Origin: Anaeromyxobacter diazotrophicus
GTDB lineage: Bacteria; Myxococcota; Myxococcia; Myxococcales; Anaeromyxobacteraceae
Assembly: GCF_013340205.1 (NCBI RefSeq)
Contig: NZ_BJTG01000002.1
Span: forward strand, 434,001-498,000
Length of the DNA stretch: 64,000 nucleotides
Direction of reading: 5' to 3'
A model generated the notes under the pieces. The model made no database searches, was not told where the DNA came from, and worked only from the letters and a program-made list of their open reading frames with translations. Within the stretch, counting starts at the first letter, position 1, and each line of letters starts with the position of its first letter. The translations under genes and the position numbers were made by a program. Positions 53,558 to 63,524 of this stretch are shown here, one piece after another.

Positions 53558-54148
53558 GTGGCCTACGGCGACCTCCTGCGCGCGCTGTCGGAGGAGGTGG
53601 CGCGCGACGCGACCGCCGCCCGCGAGGCGGGCGCGCGCGAGGCGGAGCGCCTCGTCGCCGCGGCGCGCGCCGAAGCGGCGGCCGAGCGCGCCCGCGCGCT
53701 GACGGCAGCGGCGGCGGCAGAGCAGGCGCAGCTGGCGCGGGCGCGCGGGGCGGCGGCCCGCGAGGCGGAGGCGCTCGCGCTGCGCGAGGCGCGCCGGCTG
53801 CTGGAGGCGCTCCGCGCGGAGGCCCTGGCGGCGCTCCGCGACCGCGGCGCGAGCCTCGTCCCGCGCCTGGTGGACGAGCTGTGCGCCCGGCTCGGCGAGG
53901 GGCCGGCGGTCCTCGTGGCCGACCCCGGCGAGGAGGCGCTGGTGCGGGCGCACCTCGCGCGGGCCCACCCCGCGCTGGCCGGGCGGATCGAGGTGCGGCC
54001 GGCGGCGGCGCCGCGCGGCGGCCTCGAGCTCGCGCAGGCCGGCCTCGTGCTCGACGACACGCTGCCGGCGCGGCTGGAGCGGGCGTGGGAGGCGCTCGAG
54101 CCGGAGCTGGCGCGGCGCTACCTGGGGGCGGCGCATGGCGGAGACTGA
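53558..54148 (+). CDS. atpE: V-type ATP synthase subunit E
   Basis: A 196-residue peripheral-stalk subunit: long N-terminal helix rich in Ala/Glu/Arg (residues 1-100), then the alpha/beta C-terminal domain with LVPRLVDELCARL, VLVADPGEEALVRAHLARAHPALAGRIEVRPAA, GGLELAQAGLVLDDTLPARLERAWEALEPELARRYLG. The GGLELAQAGLVLDDTL element is the subunit E signature. GTG start immediately after the proteolipid stop; 14-bp overlap with subunit C. (Named by V-type convention; not the F-type c subunit.). Confidence 0.9.
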   Translation: MAYGDLLRALSEEVARDATAAREAGAREAERLVAAARAEAAAERARALTAAAAAEQAQLARARGAAAREAEALALREARRLLEALRAEALAALRDRGASLVPRLVDELCARLGEGPAVLVADPGEEALVRAHLARAHPALAGRIEVRPAAAPRGGLELAQAGLVLDDTLPARLERAWEALEPELARRYLGAAHGGD

Positions 54149-55073
54149 CTACGCCAACGCGCGGGTGGCGGCGCGGCGCGCCAGGCTGCTCGGGGATCGC
54201 GGGCTGCGCGAGCTGCTCCTGCGCGGCGCCGCGCCCGAGGGGCCGGGGTCCTCGCCGGCGGAGCTGGCGCGGGAGGCCGCGCGGGTGCTCGGGTTCCTCT
54301 CCGGCGCGGCGCGCCGCCGGGTGGCGGCGCTGCTCCGGCTGGAGGACGCGCCCACCCTGGAGGCGCTGCTCCGGGGGCTCCTCTTGCGGCTCCCCCCGGA
54401 GCGGATCCTCCGGGGCGCGCCCCCCTCGCCCGGCCTCGGCCCGGAGGCGCTCGCCGCGCTGGCGTCGCTGCCCGGCCCGGAGCGCGCGCCGGAGGCGCTG
54501 GCGACGCGCGCCAGCCCGCTCGCCGGCGCCGCGGCGGCGGCGGTGAAGGCCTCCGCGCGCGAGCCCCGGCTGCTCAGGCTGGGCGTGGCGCTCGAGCGCG
54601 CCCTGGTCGAGGGCGCCCTCCGCGAGCTGCGCGGGCGCGGGGAGGACGCGCGGCTCGCGGCGCGGGCGCTCGCGCTGCACGTCGACGCGGTGAACGCGGC
54701 CACGCTCCTCGCCGTCGAGGCGCCGGCGCGCCCGGACGAGCTCTTCGTCGCGGGCGGCGCGCTCGACGCCCCCGCCTTCGCGCGCCTGTTCGAGCAGGCG
54801 CCGGCGAGCCGCCGCGAGGCGCTCGCGCGGTGGCTCGGCGCCGACCCGGCGGCCCTCGCCGAGCCCGCCCGCGCCGCCGAGCTCCTCGCCCGACGCCGCG
54901 AGCGGTGGCTCCTGCGCGAGGCGCGGGCGCGCCCGTTCTCCATCGCGCCGCCGCTCGCCTACCTGGCGGCCCGCGCCGGCGAGGCGCGCCGCCTCCGCGT
55001 CGTCCGGCTCGGGCAGGAGCACGGCCTCCCGGGCGAGGCGCTCCTCGACCTGGTGGAGGGCCCGGCGCGATGA
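54135..55073 (+). CDS. atpC: V-type ATP synthase subunit C (central rotor, d-like)
   Basis: A 312-residue helical protein. Near the start, DYANARVAARRARLLGDRGLRELLL; later SAREPRLLRLGVALERALVEGALREL, RALALHVDAVNAATLLAVEA and PLAYLAARAGEARRLRVVRLGQEHGLP, the last two being the diagnostic blocks (the membrane-proximal funnel that couples the shaft to the c-ring). Conservation in the first third is low. ATG at 54135 overlaps subunit E; ATGA overlap with subunit F. Confidence 0.9.
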   Translation: MAETDYANARVAARRARLLGDRGLRELLLRGAAPEGPGSSPAELAREAARVLGFLSGAARRRVAALLRLEDAPTLEALLRGLLLRLPPERILRGAPPSPGLGPEALAALASLPGPERAPEALATRASPLAGAAAAAVKASAREPRLLRLGVALERALVEGALRELRGRGEDARLAARALALHVDAVNAATLLAVEAPARPDELFVAGGALDAPAFARLFEQAPASRREALARWLGADPAALAEPARAAELLARRRERWLLREARARPFSIAPPLAYLAARAGEARRLRVVRLGQEHGLPGEALLDLVEGPAR

Positions 55074-55438
55074 CCTCCCCGCGGCCGGCGCACCCCGATC
55101 TCGGGCTGGCGGTGGCGGTCCGCCCGGGCGACGGGCTCGGCTTCCGGCTCGCCGGGGCCCCGGTCGAGGAGATCGCGCCGGGCGAGGAGCCGCGCGCGCT
55201 CGCGGCGCTGCTCGGCCGGCCCGGGCTGGCGGTGGTGGCGGTCGAGGCGGGGCTGCTCCCCCAGGCCGAGGAGGCGCTGCGGGCGCGCCGGCGCGGCCAG
55301 GAGCTGCCCGTGCTCATCCCCTTCTCGCTGCCGCGCCGGCACGCGGAGCCCGGGCGCGGGCGCGAGCTCGTCGCGGCCATCGTGCGGCGGGCGGTGGGCT
55401 ACCACGTGAAGCTCGGGGAGGGGCCCCATGCCGGGTGA
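55070..55438 (+). CDS. atpF: V-type ATP synthase subunit F
   Basis: A 122-residue Rossmann-like central-shaft subunit: [55 protein letters not shown] and a C-terminal helix [20 protein letters not shown]. This is the expected order of NtpG/AtpF. The start overlaps subunit C by 4 bp and the end overlaps subunit A by 11 bp. Confidence 0.9.
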   Translation: MTSPRPAHPDLGLAVAVRPGDGLGFRLAGAPVEEIAPGEEPRALAALLGRPGLAVVAVEAGLLPQAEEALRARRRGQELPVLIPFSLPRRHAEPGRGRELVAAIVRRAVGYHVKLGEGPHAG

Positions 55439-57152
55439 GCTGGTGAGGGTGGCCGGGCCGATGGCGGTCGCGCGCGGGCTCGGCGCGGTGGGCCTGAACG
55501 AGGTGGTGCTGGTCGGCGCCGAGCGCCTCACCGCCGAGGTGATCCGCGTGCGCGGCGAGCTCGCCACGCTGCAGGTGTACGAGGACACCGCCGGGCTCGG
55601 GCTCCTCGAGCCGGCGACCCCCACCGGCGCGCCGCTCGAGGTCGAGCTCGGGCCCGGGCTCCTCGGCCGCATCTTCGACGGGCTGCAGCGGCCGCTCGAC
55701 GTCCTCGCCCGGAGCGGCGACTTCCTCGGGCGCGGCGAGCGCGCGCCGGCGCTCGACCGCGCGCGGCGGCTCGCCTTCACGCCGCAGGTGCGCCGCGGCG
55801 ACCCCGTGCGGGGCGGGCAGCGCCTCGGGGTGGTCCGTGCCGCGGGCGGTGAGGAGGACGAGCCGGTCCTCGCGCCGCCCGACGCGGACGGGGTGGCGGC
55901 GGAGGTGCGCGCCGGCGAGGTCCGGGTGGACGAGCCGGTGGTGATCCTCGAGGGCGGCCGCGCGCTCGCGCCCATGCACCGCTGGCCGGTGCGCCGGCCG
56001 CGGCCGGTCCTGCGCCGGCTCGCGCCGGAGGTGCCGTTCCTCACCGGGCAGCGCATCCTGGACGTGCTCTTCCCGGTGGCGGAGGGGGGCACGGCCATCG
56101 TCCCGGGCGGCTTCGGCACCGGCAAGACCGTGCTGGAGCAGGCCCTCGCCAAGTTCGGCGCCGCCGACGTCATCGTCTACGTCGGCTGCGGCGAGCGCGG
56201 CAACGAGATGGCGGAGGTGCTGGAGGAGTTCCCGCGGCTGGAGGACCCGCGCACCGGTCGCCCGCTCATGAGCCGCACGGTGATGGTGGTGAACACCTCC
56301 AACATGCCGGTCGCGGGCCGGGAGGCGTCCATCTCGACCGGCTTCACGCTGGCCGAGTACTTCCGCGACCTCGGGCTGCGCGTCGCGCTCATGATCGACT
56401 CCACCTCGCGCTGGGCCGAGGCGCTGCGCGAGATCTCGGCGCGGCTGGAGGAGCTCCCCGGCGAGGAGGGGTACCCCACCTCGCTCGGCAGCCGGGTGGC
56501 GCAGCTCTACGAGCGCGCCGGGCGCGCCGTGCCGCTCTCCGGCGCGGGCGAGGGCTCGATCACGGTGGTGGGCGCGGTCTCGCCCCCGGGCGGCGACTTC
56601 TCCGAGCCGGTGACGCAGGCCTTCCTGCGCGCCACCGGCGCGGTGTGGGCCCTCTCGGCCGACCTGGCGCACCGGCGCCACTTCCCGGCGGTGGACTGGA
56701 CCCGGAGCTGGTCGCTCGACGCGCCGGGGGTGGCGGGCTGGTTCGAGCGCGAGGCGGGGGAGGGGTTCGGGCGGCTGCGGGCCGAGGCGCTGCGGCTCCT
56801 CTCGCGCGAGCGCGAGCTGCTCGAGATCGCGCAGCTCGTCGGGATGGACGCCTTGCAGGACGAGGAGCGGCTCCTGCTCGCCGCGGCGCGGCTGGTGCGC
56901 GAGGGGTTCCTGCGGCAGAACGCCTACCACCCGGTCGACCGCTCCACCCCGCCGGCCCGCGCCCGCGCCATGCTCTCGGCGCTGCTGGGGTTCCACGCCG
57001 CGGCGGCGGCCGCGCTGGGGCAGGGCGCGCCGCTCGAGGCGGTGCTGCGCGCCGCCGACGGCTCGGGGCTGGCCCGGCTGGGCGAGCTGTCCGAGGCGGA
57101 GATCGCGGCGGCGGCCGCGGAAGCGGTGAGAGGCGCGCCATGGACCTCGTGA
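55428..57152 (+). CDS. atpA: V-type ATP synthase catalytic subunit A
   Basis: A 574-residue catalytic subunit. The P-loop is GGFGTGKT with Lys233; the nearby EAEGG-type [92 protein letters not shown] and [17 protein letters not shown] all match A subunits. The non-homologous region characteristic of A (versus F-type beta) is present between residues about 110-200. It hydrolyses or makes ATP in the A3B3 head. Overlaps subunit B by 13 bp. Confidence 0.97.
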   Translation: MPGELVRVAGPMAVARGLGAVGLNEVVLVGAERLTAEVIRVRGELATLQVYEDTAGLGLLEPATPTGAPLEVELGPGLLGRIFDGLQRPLDVLARSGDFLGRGERAPALDRARRLAFTPQVRRGDPVRGGQRLGVVRAAGGEEDEPVLAPPDADGVAAEVRAGEVRVDEPVVILEGGRALAPMHRWPVRRPRPVLRRLAPEVPFLTGQRILDVLFPVAEGGTAIVPGGFGTGKTVLEQALAKFGAADVIVYVGCGERGNEMAEVLEEFPRLEDPRTGRPLMSRTVMVVNTSNMPVAGREASISTGFTLAEYFRDLGLRVALMIDSTSRWAEALREISARLEELPGEEGYPTSLGSRVAQLYERAGRAVPLSGAGEGSITVVGAVSPPGGDFSEPVTQAFLRATGAVWALSADLAHRRHFPAVDWTRSWSLDAPGVAGWFEREAGEGFGRLRAEALRLLSRERELLEIAQLVGMDALQDEERLLLAAARLVREGFLRQNAYHPVDRSTPPARARAMLSALLGFHAAAAAALGQGAPLEAVLRAADGSGLARLGELSEAEIAAAAAEAVRGAPWTS

Positions 57153-58552
57153 CCCCCCGACTCCGGACCGCCACCGCGCTCGAGGGGCCGCTCCTGTTCG
57201 TGGAGCGGCCGCGCGGGGCGCGGCTCGGCGAGATGGTGCGCCTGCGCGTGGAGGGCGCCCCGGAGCGGCACGGTCAGGTGATCGACCTGGCCGAGGAGCG
57301 GGCGGTGGTGCAGGTGCTCGAGGAGACGCGCGGGCTGGCGCCCTCGCGGGCCGAGGTCGTGCTGACGGGCAGGGTGGCCTCGCTGGGCGTCGCCCGCGCC
57401 ATGCTCGGCCGCGCCTTCGACGGCCTGGGCCGGCCCGTGGACGGGTTGCCCCCGCCCATCCCCGAGCTGCGGCTCCCCCTCGCCGGCAGCCCCATGAACG
57501 CGGTGCGGCGCGGGAAGCCGGAGGAGCCGATCGAGACCGGCATCTCGGCCATCGACGGGCTCAACACCCTCGTGCGCGGGCAGAAGCTGCCAGTGTTCTC
57601 CTGCGCCGGCCTCCCCGCCGCCCGGCTGGCGGCGCAGATCGTGGCCCAGGCGCGGGTGCGGCGGCCGGGCGCCGCGGCCGGGGAGGGCGAGCCGTTCGCG
57701 GTGGTCTTCGCCGCCGTCGGCGCCTCCTGGCGCGAGCGCGAGGCGTTCCTCGCCTCCTTCGCGGCGTCGGGGGCCCAGGGGCGCACGGTGGCCTTCGTGA
57801 ACGGGGCGGAGGATCCGCCCATCGAGCGGCTGCTGGCGCCGCGCTGCGCGCTCACCGTCGCCGAGCACCTCGCCTTCGCCCACGGCCTCCACGTGCTGGT
57901 GGTGATGACCGACATGAGCGCCTACTGCGACGCCTTGCGGGAGGTGGCGCTGGCGCGCGAGGAGCTGCCCGGCCGGCGCGGCTACCCCGGCTACATGTAC
58001 ACGGACCTCGCGAGCCTCTACGAGCGCGCCGGTCGGCTCCTCGGCCGCCCGGGCTCGGTGACGCAGCTCCCCATCCTCACCATGCCGGACGACGACCTCA
58101 CCCACCCCATCCCCGACCTCACCGGCTACATCACCGAGGGGCAGCTCGTGCTCTCGCGCGAGCTCGACCAGAAGGGCGTCTACCCGCCCATCGACGTCCT
58201 CCCCTCCCTGGCGCGCCTCATGAACCAGGGCATCGGCGAGGGGAAGACGCGCGCCGACCACCGCGGCCTGGCCGACCAGCTGTACGCCTGCCACGCCCGC
58301 GGCTGCGACGTGCGCCGGATGGCGGCCATCGTGGGGCAGGCGGGCCTCTCGGACGAGGAGCGGCGGTTCGTCGCCTTCTCGGATCGCTTCGAGCAGGAGC
58401 TGGTGGGCCAGGGCGAGGTCTTCCGCAGCTTCGAGGAGACGCTCGACCTGGGCTGGAGGCTCCTCGCGGCGTTCCCGGCCAGCTCGCTCTCGCGCGTGCG
58501 GCGCGAGGACCTGGCGGCGCGCCACCACCCCGAGGCGCAGCGCGATGCCTGA
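57140..58552 (+). CDS. atpB: V-type ATP synthase regulatory subunit B
   Basis: A 470-residue non-catalytic head subunit: [153 protein letters not shown]. No P-loop is present ([12 protein letters not shown] replaces it), as expected for B. ATG at 57140; the longer open frame upstream is antisense-type sequence inside subunit A. Confidence 0.96.
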   Translation: MDLVTPRLRTATALEGPLLFVERPRGARLGEMVRLRVEGAPERHGQVIDLAEERAVVQVLEETRGLAPSRAEVVLTGRVASLGVARAMLGRAFDGLGRPVDGLPPPIPELRLPLAGSPMNAVRRGKPEEPIETGISAIDGLNTLVRGQKLPVFSCAGLPAARLAAQIVAQARVRRPGAAAGEGEPFAVVFAAVGASWREREAFLASFAASGAQGRTVAFVNGAEDPPIERLLAPRCALTVAEHLAFAHGLHVLVVMTDMSAYCDALREVALAREELPGRRGYPGYMYTDLASLYERAGRLLGRPGSVTQLPILTMPDDDLTHPIPDLTGYITEGQLVLSRELDQKGVYPPIDVLPSLARLMNQGIGEGKTRADHRGLADQLYACHARGCDVRRMAAIVGQAGLSDEERRFVAFSDRFEQELVGQGEVFRSFEETLDLGWRLLAAFPASSLSRVRREDLAARHHPEAQRDA

Positions 58553-59165
58553 GGCCACCACCCGCATGGCGCTGCTCGCGCTGCGCGCCCGGCTCGGGCT
58601 GGCGCGGCAGGGGGCGCGGCTGCTCCGCGGCAAGCGGGAGGTGCTGGCGGCCGAGATGTTCAAGCTCCTCCGCGAGGCGGTGGCGGGGCGCGACCGGCTC
58701 GACGCCTCGCTGCGCGAGGCGCAGCGGGCGCTGGTCCTCGCCCGCGCCCTCGAGGGCGACGCCGCGCTCGCCTCCCTGGGCGACGGCGCGGCCCGGGAGA
58801 TCCCGGTCAGCGTCGAGGAGCGGCGGGTGTGGGGCGTGCCGGTGCACCGCGTGAGCGCGCCGCGCCTGCGGCGGGCCGCCGACGCCCGCGGCGCGCCGCC
58901 CGCGCGCTGGGGCCTCGCGGCGGCCGAGGCCGCCACCCGCCACGAGGAGGTGCTGGAGGTGCTGCTCGAGATCGCCTCGCGCGAGCTCTACCTCGAGCGG
59001 CTGGGCGAGGAGCTCCAGCAGACGACGCGCCGGGTGAACGCGCTCGAGCAGCTCGTCGCCCCGCGCCTCGCCGCCGAGGCGCGCCGGGTCTCGCTGGCGC
59101 TGGAGGAGCGCGCCCGCGAGGAGGCGGTGCGCCTGAAGCGCTTCAAGGGGCGGGCGGGCGCGTGA
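58545..59165 (+). CDS. atpD: V-type ATP synthase subunit D (rotor shaft)
   Basis: A 206-residue coiled-coil shaft subunit. The N-terminal helix has ALLALRARLGLARQGARLLRGKREVLAAEMFKLL, the typical LK-x2-G-x4-LKxKRD-like block, and the C-terminal helix LEEIASRELYLERL-type segment has ELQQTTRRVNALEQLVAPRLAAEARRVSLALEERAREEAVRLKRFK. The TTRRVNALE motif is the subunit D signature. Last gene of the operon; 8-bp overlap with subunit B; followed by a hexamer array. Confidence 0.95.
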   Translation: MPEATTRMALLALRARLGLARQGARLLRGKREVLAAEMFKLLREAVAGRDRLDASLREAQRALVLARALEGDAALASLGDGAAREIPVSVEERRVWGVPVHRVSAPRLRRAADARGAPPARWGLAAAEAATRHEEVLEVLLEIASRELYLERLGEELQQTTRRVNALEQLVAPRLAAEARRVSLALEERAREEAVRLKRFKGRAGA

Positions 59166-59184
59166 GGTCGCGCGGTTCACGATC

Positions 59185-59238
59185 GGGGTCGCGGTCGCGG
59201 TCGCGGTCGCGGTCGGGGTCGGGGTCGGGGTCGGGGTC
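59185..59238. repeat. Hexanucleotide array GSGGTC, nine units
   Basis: One GGGGTC, four GCGGTC and four GGGGTC units in tandem, 20 bp after the V-ATPase operon. Fully periodic with two unit types in blocks, so it probably grew by slippage. On the opposite strand it would encode an Asp-Pro/Asp-Arg repeat, not considered a gene. Confidence 0.9.
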
Positions 59239-59271
59239 GGTCGCGAGTCCTGCTCCCCTCGCCCCGCGAAG

Positions 59272-59637
59272 CTCATGATTGCCCACAAGTCTCTGCCGGC
59301 CCGTCAAAGCCAGCAGAGAGGTGCGTGCCCGTCTCGCGGCCGCCGCCCCATCGAGGCAGGGCACCGTCCGGCGAGCTTCGCCAGCGAGGCGTCACTCCCC
59401 GGCCGCGGCGCCGGCCGCAAGATCGGCTCACGATCCGGTGCTGCGCTGTCCGAGCGTTCACGCCGAGCCAACCGTCTCAGCGCCCGTGCCGCACGCCCCA
59501 GAAGTGCTTCCGCTGGCGATAGTTGGTGGAGCGCTACGGTCCGCGCCCTTCCGAAACTGGTCCATGTGCTCCCTCCCGAAGACGTGCTCGGCGTGCAGCG
59601 AATTGTGACTGCGGCAACACAGCCTCAGGTTGTCGGC
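59272..59637. repeat. Diverged direct repeat, copy B (HNH 3' end plus downstream flank)
   Basis: Partner of 11441-11802 (same orientation). Similarity runs through the HNH C-terminal codons and continues about 185 bp past the stop codon, up to the shared CTCATGATTG at the far end. It stops abruptly at about 59640, where the internal deletion of the pseudogene begins. Confidence 0.85.
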
Positions 59638-59915
59638 CCCTCCCGCGGCGCCGGCCGCGGCTGCAGCGACCCGACGAGCTGCTCCGTCTCCACCTTGGTC
59701 TTGTACGCGGCGCGCCCGACGAGCTCCTCCCAGTTTCCCTCCGTGAGCACGGGCCCGAGCGCTGCGGCGGTGGACAGGGAGAGGCGCCCGTCGCGCAGGG
59801 GCTCTGCGAGCCCCGGGCACCGCCGCAGCACGCGCATGGCGGCGATGCGCCGCCCCGCCGCCCCCTCGCTGAGGTGGAGGGCGCGGACGCACCACTCCCA
59901 CAGGGAGGGGGAGCC
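59458..59915 (-). pseudogene. Degenerate HNH endonuclease-domain gene
   Basis: Two separated pieces of the gene found intact at 11596-12744. The 5' piece (about 59915-59650) encodes SLWEWCVRALHLSEG, IAAMRVLRRCPGLAEPLRDGR and a segment ending QLVGSLQPRPAPREG. The 3' piece (59645-59458) encodes ADNLRLCCRSHNSLHAEHVFGREHMDQFRKGADR in a different frame. About 170 codons between them, including the first half of the HNH fold, are missing. An in-frame stop stands at 59927-59925, just upstream of the 5' piece, and no start is preserved. No active nuclease can be made. Confidence 0.85.
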
Positions 59916-59925
59916 GGCCTCGGCT

Positions 59926-60354
59926 CAGGCCCGTCCCAGGCCGGGCCGCCAGCGCGGGCCCGGCCGCCCATCCTGCCGCGCCCCTCTCTGCCCGCAGTCC
60001 GCCGGCCCGCCAAGCCCACCGACGGCCGCTGAGACGGATGCCCTCCTCGAGATGTGATGAATGATGACCCGCGAAGCGGGGGGGCGCGGGAGAGGGGGCC
60101 TCCCAAGAGCGCCCGCACCGAGGCGCGAAGCGTGTAACCCCGCCGCCACTCGCTCGCGCGCGCGCCGCGGTGCTTCGGTCAGTCCTCGCCGCGGGCGAGG
60201 TCCCGGTGGGCGCGTTCCGGCGAGCGCGGCGCCTGGGTGCGGCGCTCCGCAATGGCGCCTCGTGCGCGCGCGGGCGCTGCGCGGCACGGATCCTCCTTGG
60301 GTCCCACCGAGTCGCATCCAGCGAGCTCCCGCGTCCTCCCGCCAGGAGGATGCC
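59926..60354. other. Non-coding gap with intergenic repeat, upstream of the small membrane protein gene
   Basis: About 430 bp without a credible gene. It contains copy B of the intergenic repeat (60161-60287). The rest is GC-rich with short inverted repeats and one patch (GATGTGATGAATGATGAC near 60052) of lower GC. No promoter hexamers were convincing. Confidence 0.6.
60161..60287 (-). repeat. Intergenic repeat element, copy B
   Basis: Reverse complement of the element at 46290-46412. The two copies match almost base for base at both ends and differ mainly in about 20 central bases (GAGAGGAACTCCTT versus CACCGGGACCTCGCCC). Copy B lies between the HNH pseudogene and a short ORF. Confidence 0.85.
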
Positions 60355-60543
60355 ATGGCCAACGCGGTTCGGGAGGTGCTGCCGTTCGACGTCGCGGGCG
60401 AGGGGGGCTCGAGCGAGGGGCGGGGCTGGCTGGTCGCGATCGCGGTGATGATCGCGCTCGCGCTCGGGGTCGCGGTCTCGAACCTCGCCGCGCCCGACGA
60501 GGGGCCGGACGCGGTCGACGCCCCGGTGGCGTGGGGCCTCTGA
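60355..60543 (+). CDS. Small single-pass membrane protein
   Basis: A 62-residue protein with one TM helix (about residues 25-43, GWLVAIAVMIALALGVAVS), a polar N-terminus and an acidic C-terminus ending VDAPVAWGL. AGGAGG stands 5 bp before the ATG, an unusually good ribosome-binding site for a short frame. Its stop abuts the stop of the convergent copper ATPase gene. It does not resemble CcoS or CcoQ. Function unknown. Confidence 0.6.
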   Translation: MANAVREVLPFDVAGEGGSSEGRGWLVAIAVMIALALGVAVSNLAAPDEGPDAVDAPVAWGL

Positions 60544-63069
60544 TCAGCCGAGCCGCGCCCGCTTGAGCCGCAGCGCGTTGGCGATGACCGTCACCGACGA
60601 GAAGCTCATCGCGGCCGAGGCGATCATGGGCGAGAGCAGGATCCCGGAGAACGGGTAGAGCGCGCCGGCCGCCACCGGCACCCCGACCATGTTGTAGGCG
60701 AAGGCCCAGAACAGGTTCTGCCGGATGTTGCGGAGGGTGGCGCGCGACAGGCGCCGCGCCCGGACGATGCCGGCGAGGTCGCCGTGCAGGAGCGTCAGCC
60801 CCGCGCTCTCGATGGCCACGTCGGCGCCGGTGCCCATGGCGATGCCGACGTCCGCGGCCGCCAGCGCCGGGGCGTCGTTGACCCCGTCGCCCGCCATCGC
60901 GACGCGCTGGCCCGCCCCCTGGTGGCGTGCCACCACCGCCGCCTTGTCGCCGGGCAGCACCTCCGCCTCGACCTCGTCGATGCCGAGCTCCTTCGCCACC
61001 GCGAGCGCCGTGGCCCGCCGATCGCCGGTCACCATGACCACGCGGACGCCGCCGGCCTGGAGCGCCTTCACCGCCGCGGGGGCGCCGGGCTTCACGGGGT
61101 CCGCCACCGCCAGCAGCCCGGCCGCCGCGCCGTCGACCGCGGCCAGCACCACCGTCGCGCCGCCGGCCGCCAGCGCGTCGGCGCGCGCCGCGAGGTCGCC
61201 GGCCGGGATCCCCAGCTCGGCGAGGAGCGCCGCGTTGCCGAGGGCGACCGCACGCCCGTCGACCTCGCCCGCGACCCCCTTGCCCGGCACCGAACGGAAG
61301 GCGCGCGCCTCCGCGGGCGGGAGGCCCCGCTCCCGGGAGGCCGCCAGCACCGCCGCCGCGAGCGGGTGCTCGCTGGCGCGCTCCAGCGCGGCGGCGAGCC
61401 GGAGCAGCTCGGCCTCGGGGACCGCGCCGGTCGCCTCGACGCGGGCGAGGCGCGGCTTGCCGAGCGTGAGCGTCCCGGTCTTGTCGACGAGGAGGGTGTC
61501 GACGCGCGCCAGCCGCTCCAGCGCCTCGGCGTTCTTCACCAGCACGCCGGCCTGCGCGCCGCGGGTGGTGCCGACCATGATCGCCATGGGCGTCGCGAGC
61601 CCCAGCGCGCAGGGGCAGGCGATGATGAGCACCGCCACCGCGTTCATGAGGGCGTGGGCGAGGCGCGGCTCGGGGCCCAGGAGCGCCCAGGCGGCGAAGG
61701 TGAGCGCGGCGCTCGCCACCACCGCCGGCACGAACCAGGCCGCCACGGTGTCGGCGAGCCGCTGGATGGGTGCGCGGCTGCGCTGCGCCTCGGCCACCAT
61801 GCGGACGATCTGCGCCAGCAGGGTGTCCTTCCCGACGCGCTCGGCGCGGAACACGAAGCTGCCGGTCCCGTTGATCGTCGCGCCGGTGACGCGGTCGCCC
61901 GGGCCCTTCTCCACCGGGACGCTCTCGCCGGTGACCATCGACTCGTCGACGGCCGAGCCGCCCGAGACCACGGTGCCGTCCACCGGCACCTTCTCGCCGG
62001 GCCGGACCCGGAGGAGGTCGCCGGGCGTCACCTCCTCGATGGCGACGTCCGCCTCGCCGCCGCCCGGCGCGACGCGCCGCGCGGTCTTCGGGGCGAGCCC
62101 GAGGAGCGCCTGGAGCGCGCCGGAGACGCGGCCGCGCGCGCGCAGCTCGAGCACCTGGCCGAGCAGCACCAGCTCCACGATCACCGCCGCCGACTCGAAG
62201 TAGATGGGCACCGCGCCGTGCGCCCCGCGGAACGCCTCCGGGAACGCGCTGGCGGGGAGGAGCGTGGCGAGCGCGCTCTCGCCGAAGGCGGCCGCCGTCC
62301 CGAGCCCGATCAGGGTGAACATGTTGAAGTGCCGCGTGCGCAGGGACAGCCAGGCCCGCTCGAAGAAGGGCCACCCGCCCCAGAGGACCACCGGGGCGGA
62401 GAGGGCGAGCTGCAGCCACGCGTTCACGCGCGGGCCGAGCAGGTGGTCGGCCGACCAGCCCGCCGGGAGCCAGTGGCTCATCGCGAGGGCGAGGACCAGC
62501 GCGGCCGGGGCGAGGCCGAGCCAGAAGCGCCGGCTCATCCGCTCGAGCTCCGGGTTCTTCTCGCCCAGCGAGGGCATCCCGCCGACCACCAGCGGCTCGA
62601 GCGCCATGCCGCAGATCGGGCACGGCACCGGCTCCGGCTCGCGCACCTCCGGATCCATCGGGCAGACCCACACCACCTGGCCGCCGGGGGGCGGCGCCGG
62701 AGGCGGCGCGTCCTTCGGCATCCCGCCCGGCCCGTGCAGGAGATAGCGCTCGGGCTCGGCCTGGAACTTGGCGAGGCACTTCATGCTGCAGAAGTGGAAG
62801 GTCCGGCCGCCGTGCTCGAGGGAGCCGCCCTTGGGCGCCTTCGGGTTCACCTCCATCCCGCAGACCGGGTCGAGCGCGAACCAGCGCTCCGGCTCCGCCT
62901 CGAACGCCTGGCGGCAGCGGGCGCTGCAGAAGTGGTACCGGTACCGGCCGCGCTCGACGGTGCCGCCCTGCGGGTGCTCGGGGTCGACCAGCATGCCGCA
63001 CACGGGGTCGCGGGGCGGCACGGGCTGGCCGGCGGCGGGGGCGGCGGGCTGCGGGCTGGGGTCGGTCAT
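60544..63069 (-). CDS. Copper-type P1B ATPase with two YHS domains and a heavy-metal-binding domain
   Basis: An 841-residue metal pump. The N-terminus has two YHS domains (DPVCGM at residues 21-26 and 67-72, each followed by a HFCS-x-C pair) and then a heavy-metal-binding domain (CPMDP at 136-140, CPICGM at 150-155) in place of the usual CxxC ferredoxin-like domains. The P1B core has six to eight TM helices, the TGES loop ([11 protein letters not shown]), the ion motif CPC at 485-487, DKTGTLT with phospho-Asp529, SEHPLA, TGDR and [10 protein letters not shown]. It should export Cu(I) or Ag(I). The ATG at 63069 is chosen over an upstream frame because DPSPQ begins the linker. Confidence 0.94.
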   Translation of the reverse strand: MTDPSPQPAAPAAGQPVPPRDPVCGMLVDPEHPQGGTVERGRYRYHFCSARCRQAFEAEPERWFALDPVCGMEVNPKAPKGGSLEHGGRTFHFCSMKCLAKFQAEPERYLLHGPGGMPKDAPPPAPPPGGQVVWVCPMDPEVREPEPVPCPICGMALEPLVVGGMPSLGEKNPELERMSRRFWLGLAPAALVLALAMSHWLPAGWSADHLLGPRVNAWLQLALSAPVVLWGGWPFFERAWLSLRTRHFNMFTLIGLGTAAAFGESALATLLPASAFPEAFRGAHGAVPIYFESAAVIVELVLLGQVLELRARGRVSGALQALLGLAPKTARRVAPGGGEADVAIEEVTPGDLLRVRPGEKVPVDGTVVSGGSAVDESMVTGESVPVEKGPGDRVTGATINGTGSFVFRAERVGKDTLLAQIVRMVAEAQRSRAPIQRLADTVAAWFVPAVVASAALTFAAWALLGPEPRLAHALMNAVAVLIIACPCALGLATPMAIMVGTTRGAQAGVLVKNAEALERLARVDTLLVDKTGTLTLGKPRLARVEATGAVPEAELLRLAAALERASEHPLAAAVLAASRERGLPPAEARAFRSVPGKGVAGEVDGRAVALGNAALLAELGIPAGDLAARADALAAGGATVVLAAVDGAAAGLLAVADPVKPGAPAAVKALQAGGVRVVMVTGDRRATALAVAKELGIDEVEAEVLPGDKAAVVARHQGAGQRVAMAGDGVNDAPALAAADVGIAMGTGADVAIESAGLTLLHGDLAGIVRARRLSRATLRNIRQNLFWAFAYNMVGVPVAAGALYPFSGILLSPMIASAAMSFSSVTVIANALRLKRARLG

Positions 63070-63140
63070 GGAGGGGCGAGGATCTAGCGGACCAGGGCCG
63101 CCGTCCACCACCCATCAGAGCCGCCGCCGGGCGGCGCGGT

Positions 63141-63524
63141 TCAGGGCGCGTGCGCGGTGCCGCCCGGCGGCGCCGCGAAGCGATCGACCATTCGCACCAC
63201 GTCGTCGAGGTCGAACGGCTTCTCCAGCCAGGCGTCCGCGCCGATCTCCTGGGCGCGGGCGCGCGCGTCCTCGGCGGCGGTCACCACCACGATGGGCGCC
63301 GGGTGGCCGTAGCGGGCGCGGTACTCGCGCGCGAACTCCCAGCCGTTCATGACCGGCATCCGCATGTCGAGCAGGATGACCGCCGGCATGCGCTCCTCGA
63401 CGCGGGCCAGCGCCTGGAGCCCGTCGCTCGCCACCGCCACCTCGTGCCCGGCGTCGCGGAGGATCATCTCGACCAGGGAGAGGAGGTCGGGGTCGTCCTC
63501 CACCACCAGCACGCCGCCGCTCAT
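63141..63524 (-). CDS. Stand-alone response regulator receiver protein
   Basis: A 127-residue single receiver domain: VVEDDPDLLSLVEMIL with the acidic pair, phospho-acceptor Asp53 in LLDMRMPVMNG, VVVTAAED and the LEKPFD lysine. There is no output domain. It overlaps the upstream histidine kinase gene by 4 bp, so it should be that kinase's partner. The ATPase gene lies 71 bp downstream on the same strand. Confidence 0.94.
   Translation of the reverse strand: MSGGVLVVEDDPDLLSLVEMILRDAGHEVAVASDGLQALARVEERMPAVILLDMRMPVMNGWEFAREYRARYGHPAPIVVVTAAEDARARAQEIGADAWLEKPFDLDDVVRMVDRFAAPPGGTAHAP

Noticed and set aside
59185-59238. Hexamer array as a CRISPR
   Set aside because: Uniform 6-bp units with no spacers; it is a simple-sequence array.
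60355-60543. Small ORF as CcoS (cbb3 oxidase assembly)
   Set aside because: The TM segment and the acidic tail do not match the CcoS pattern, and no cco genes are present.
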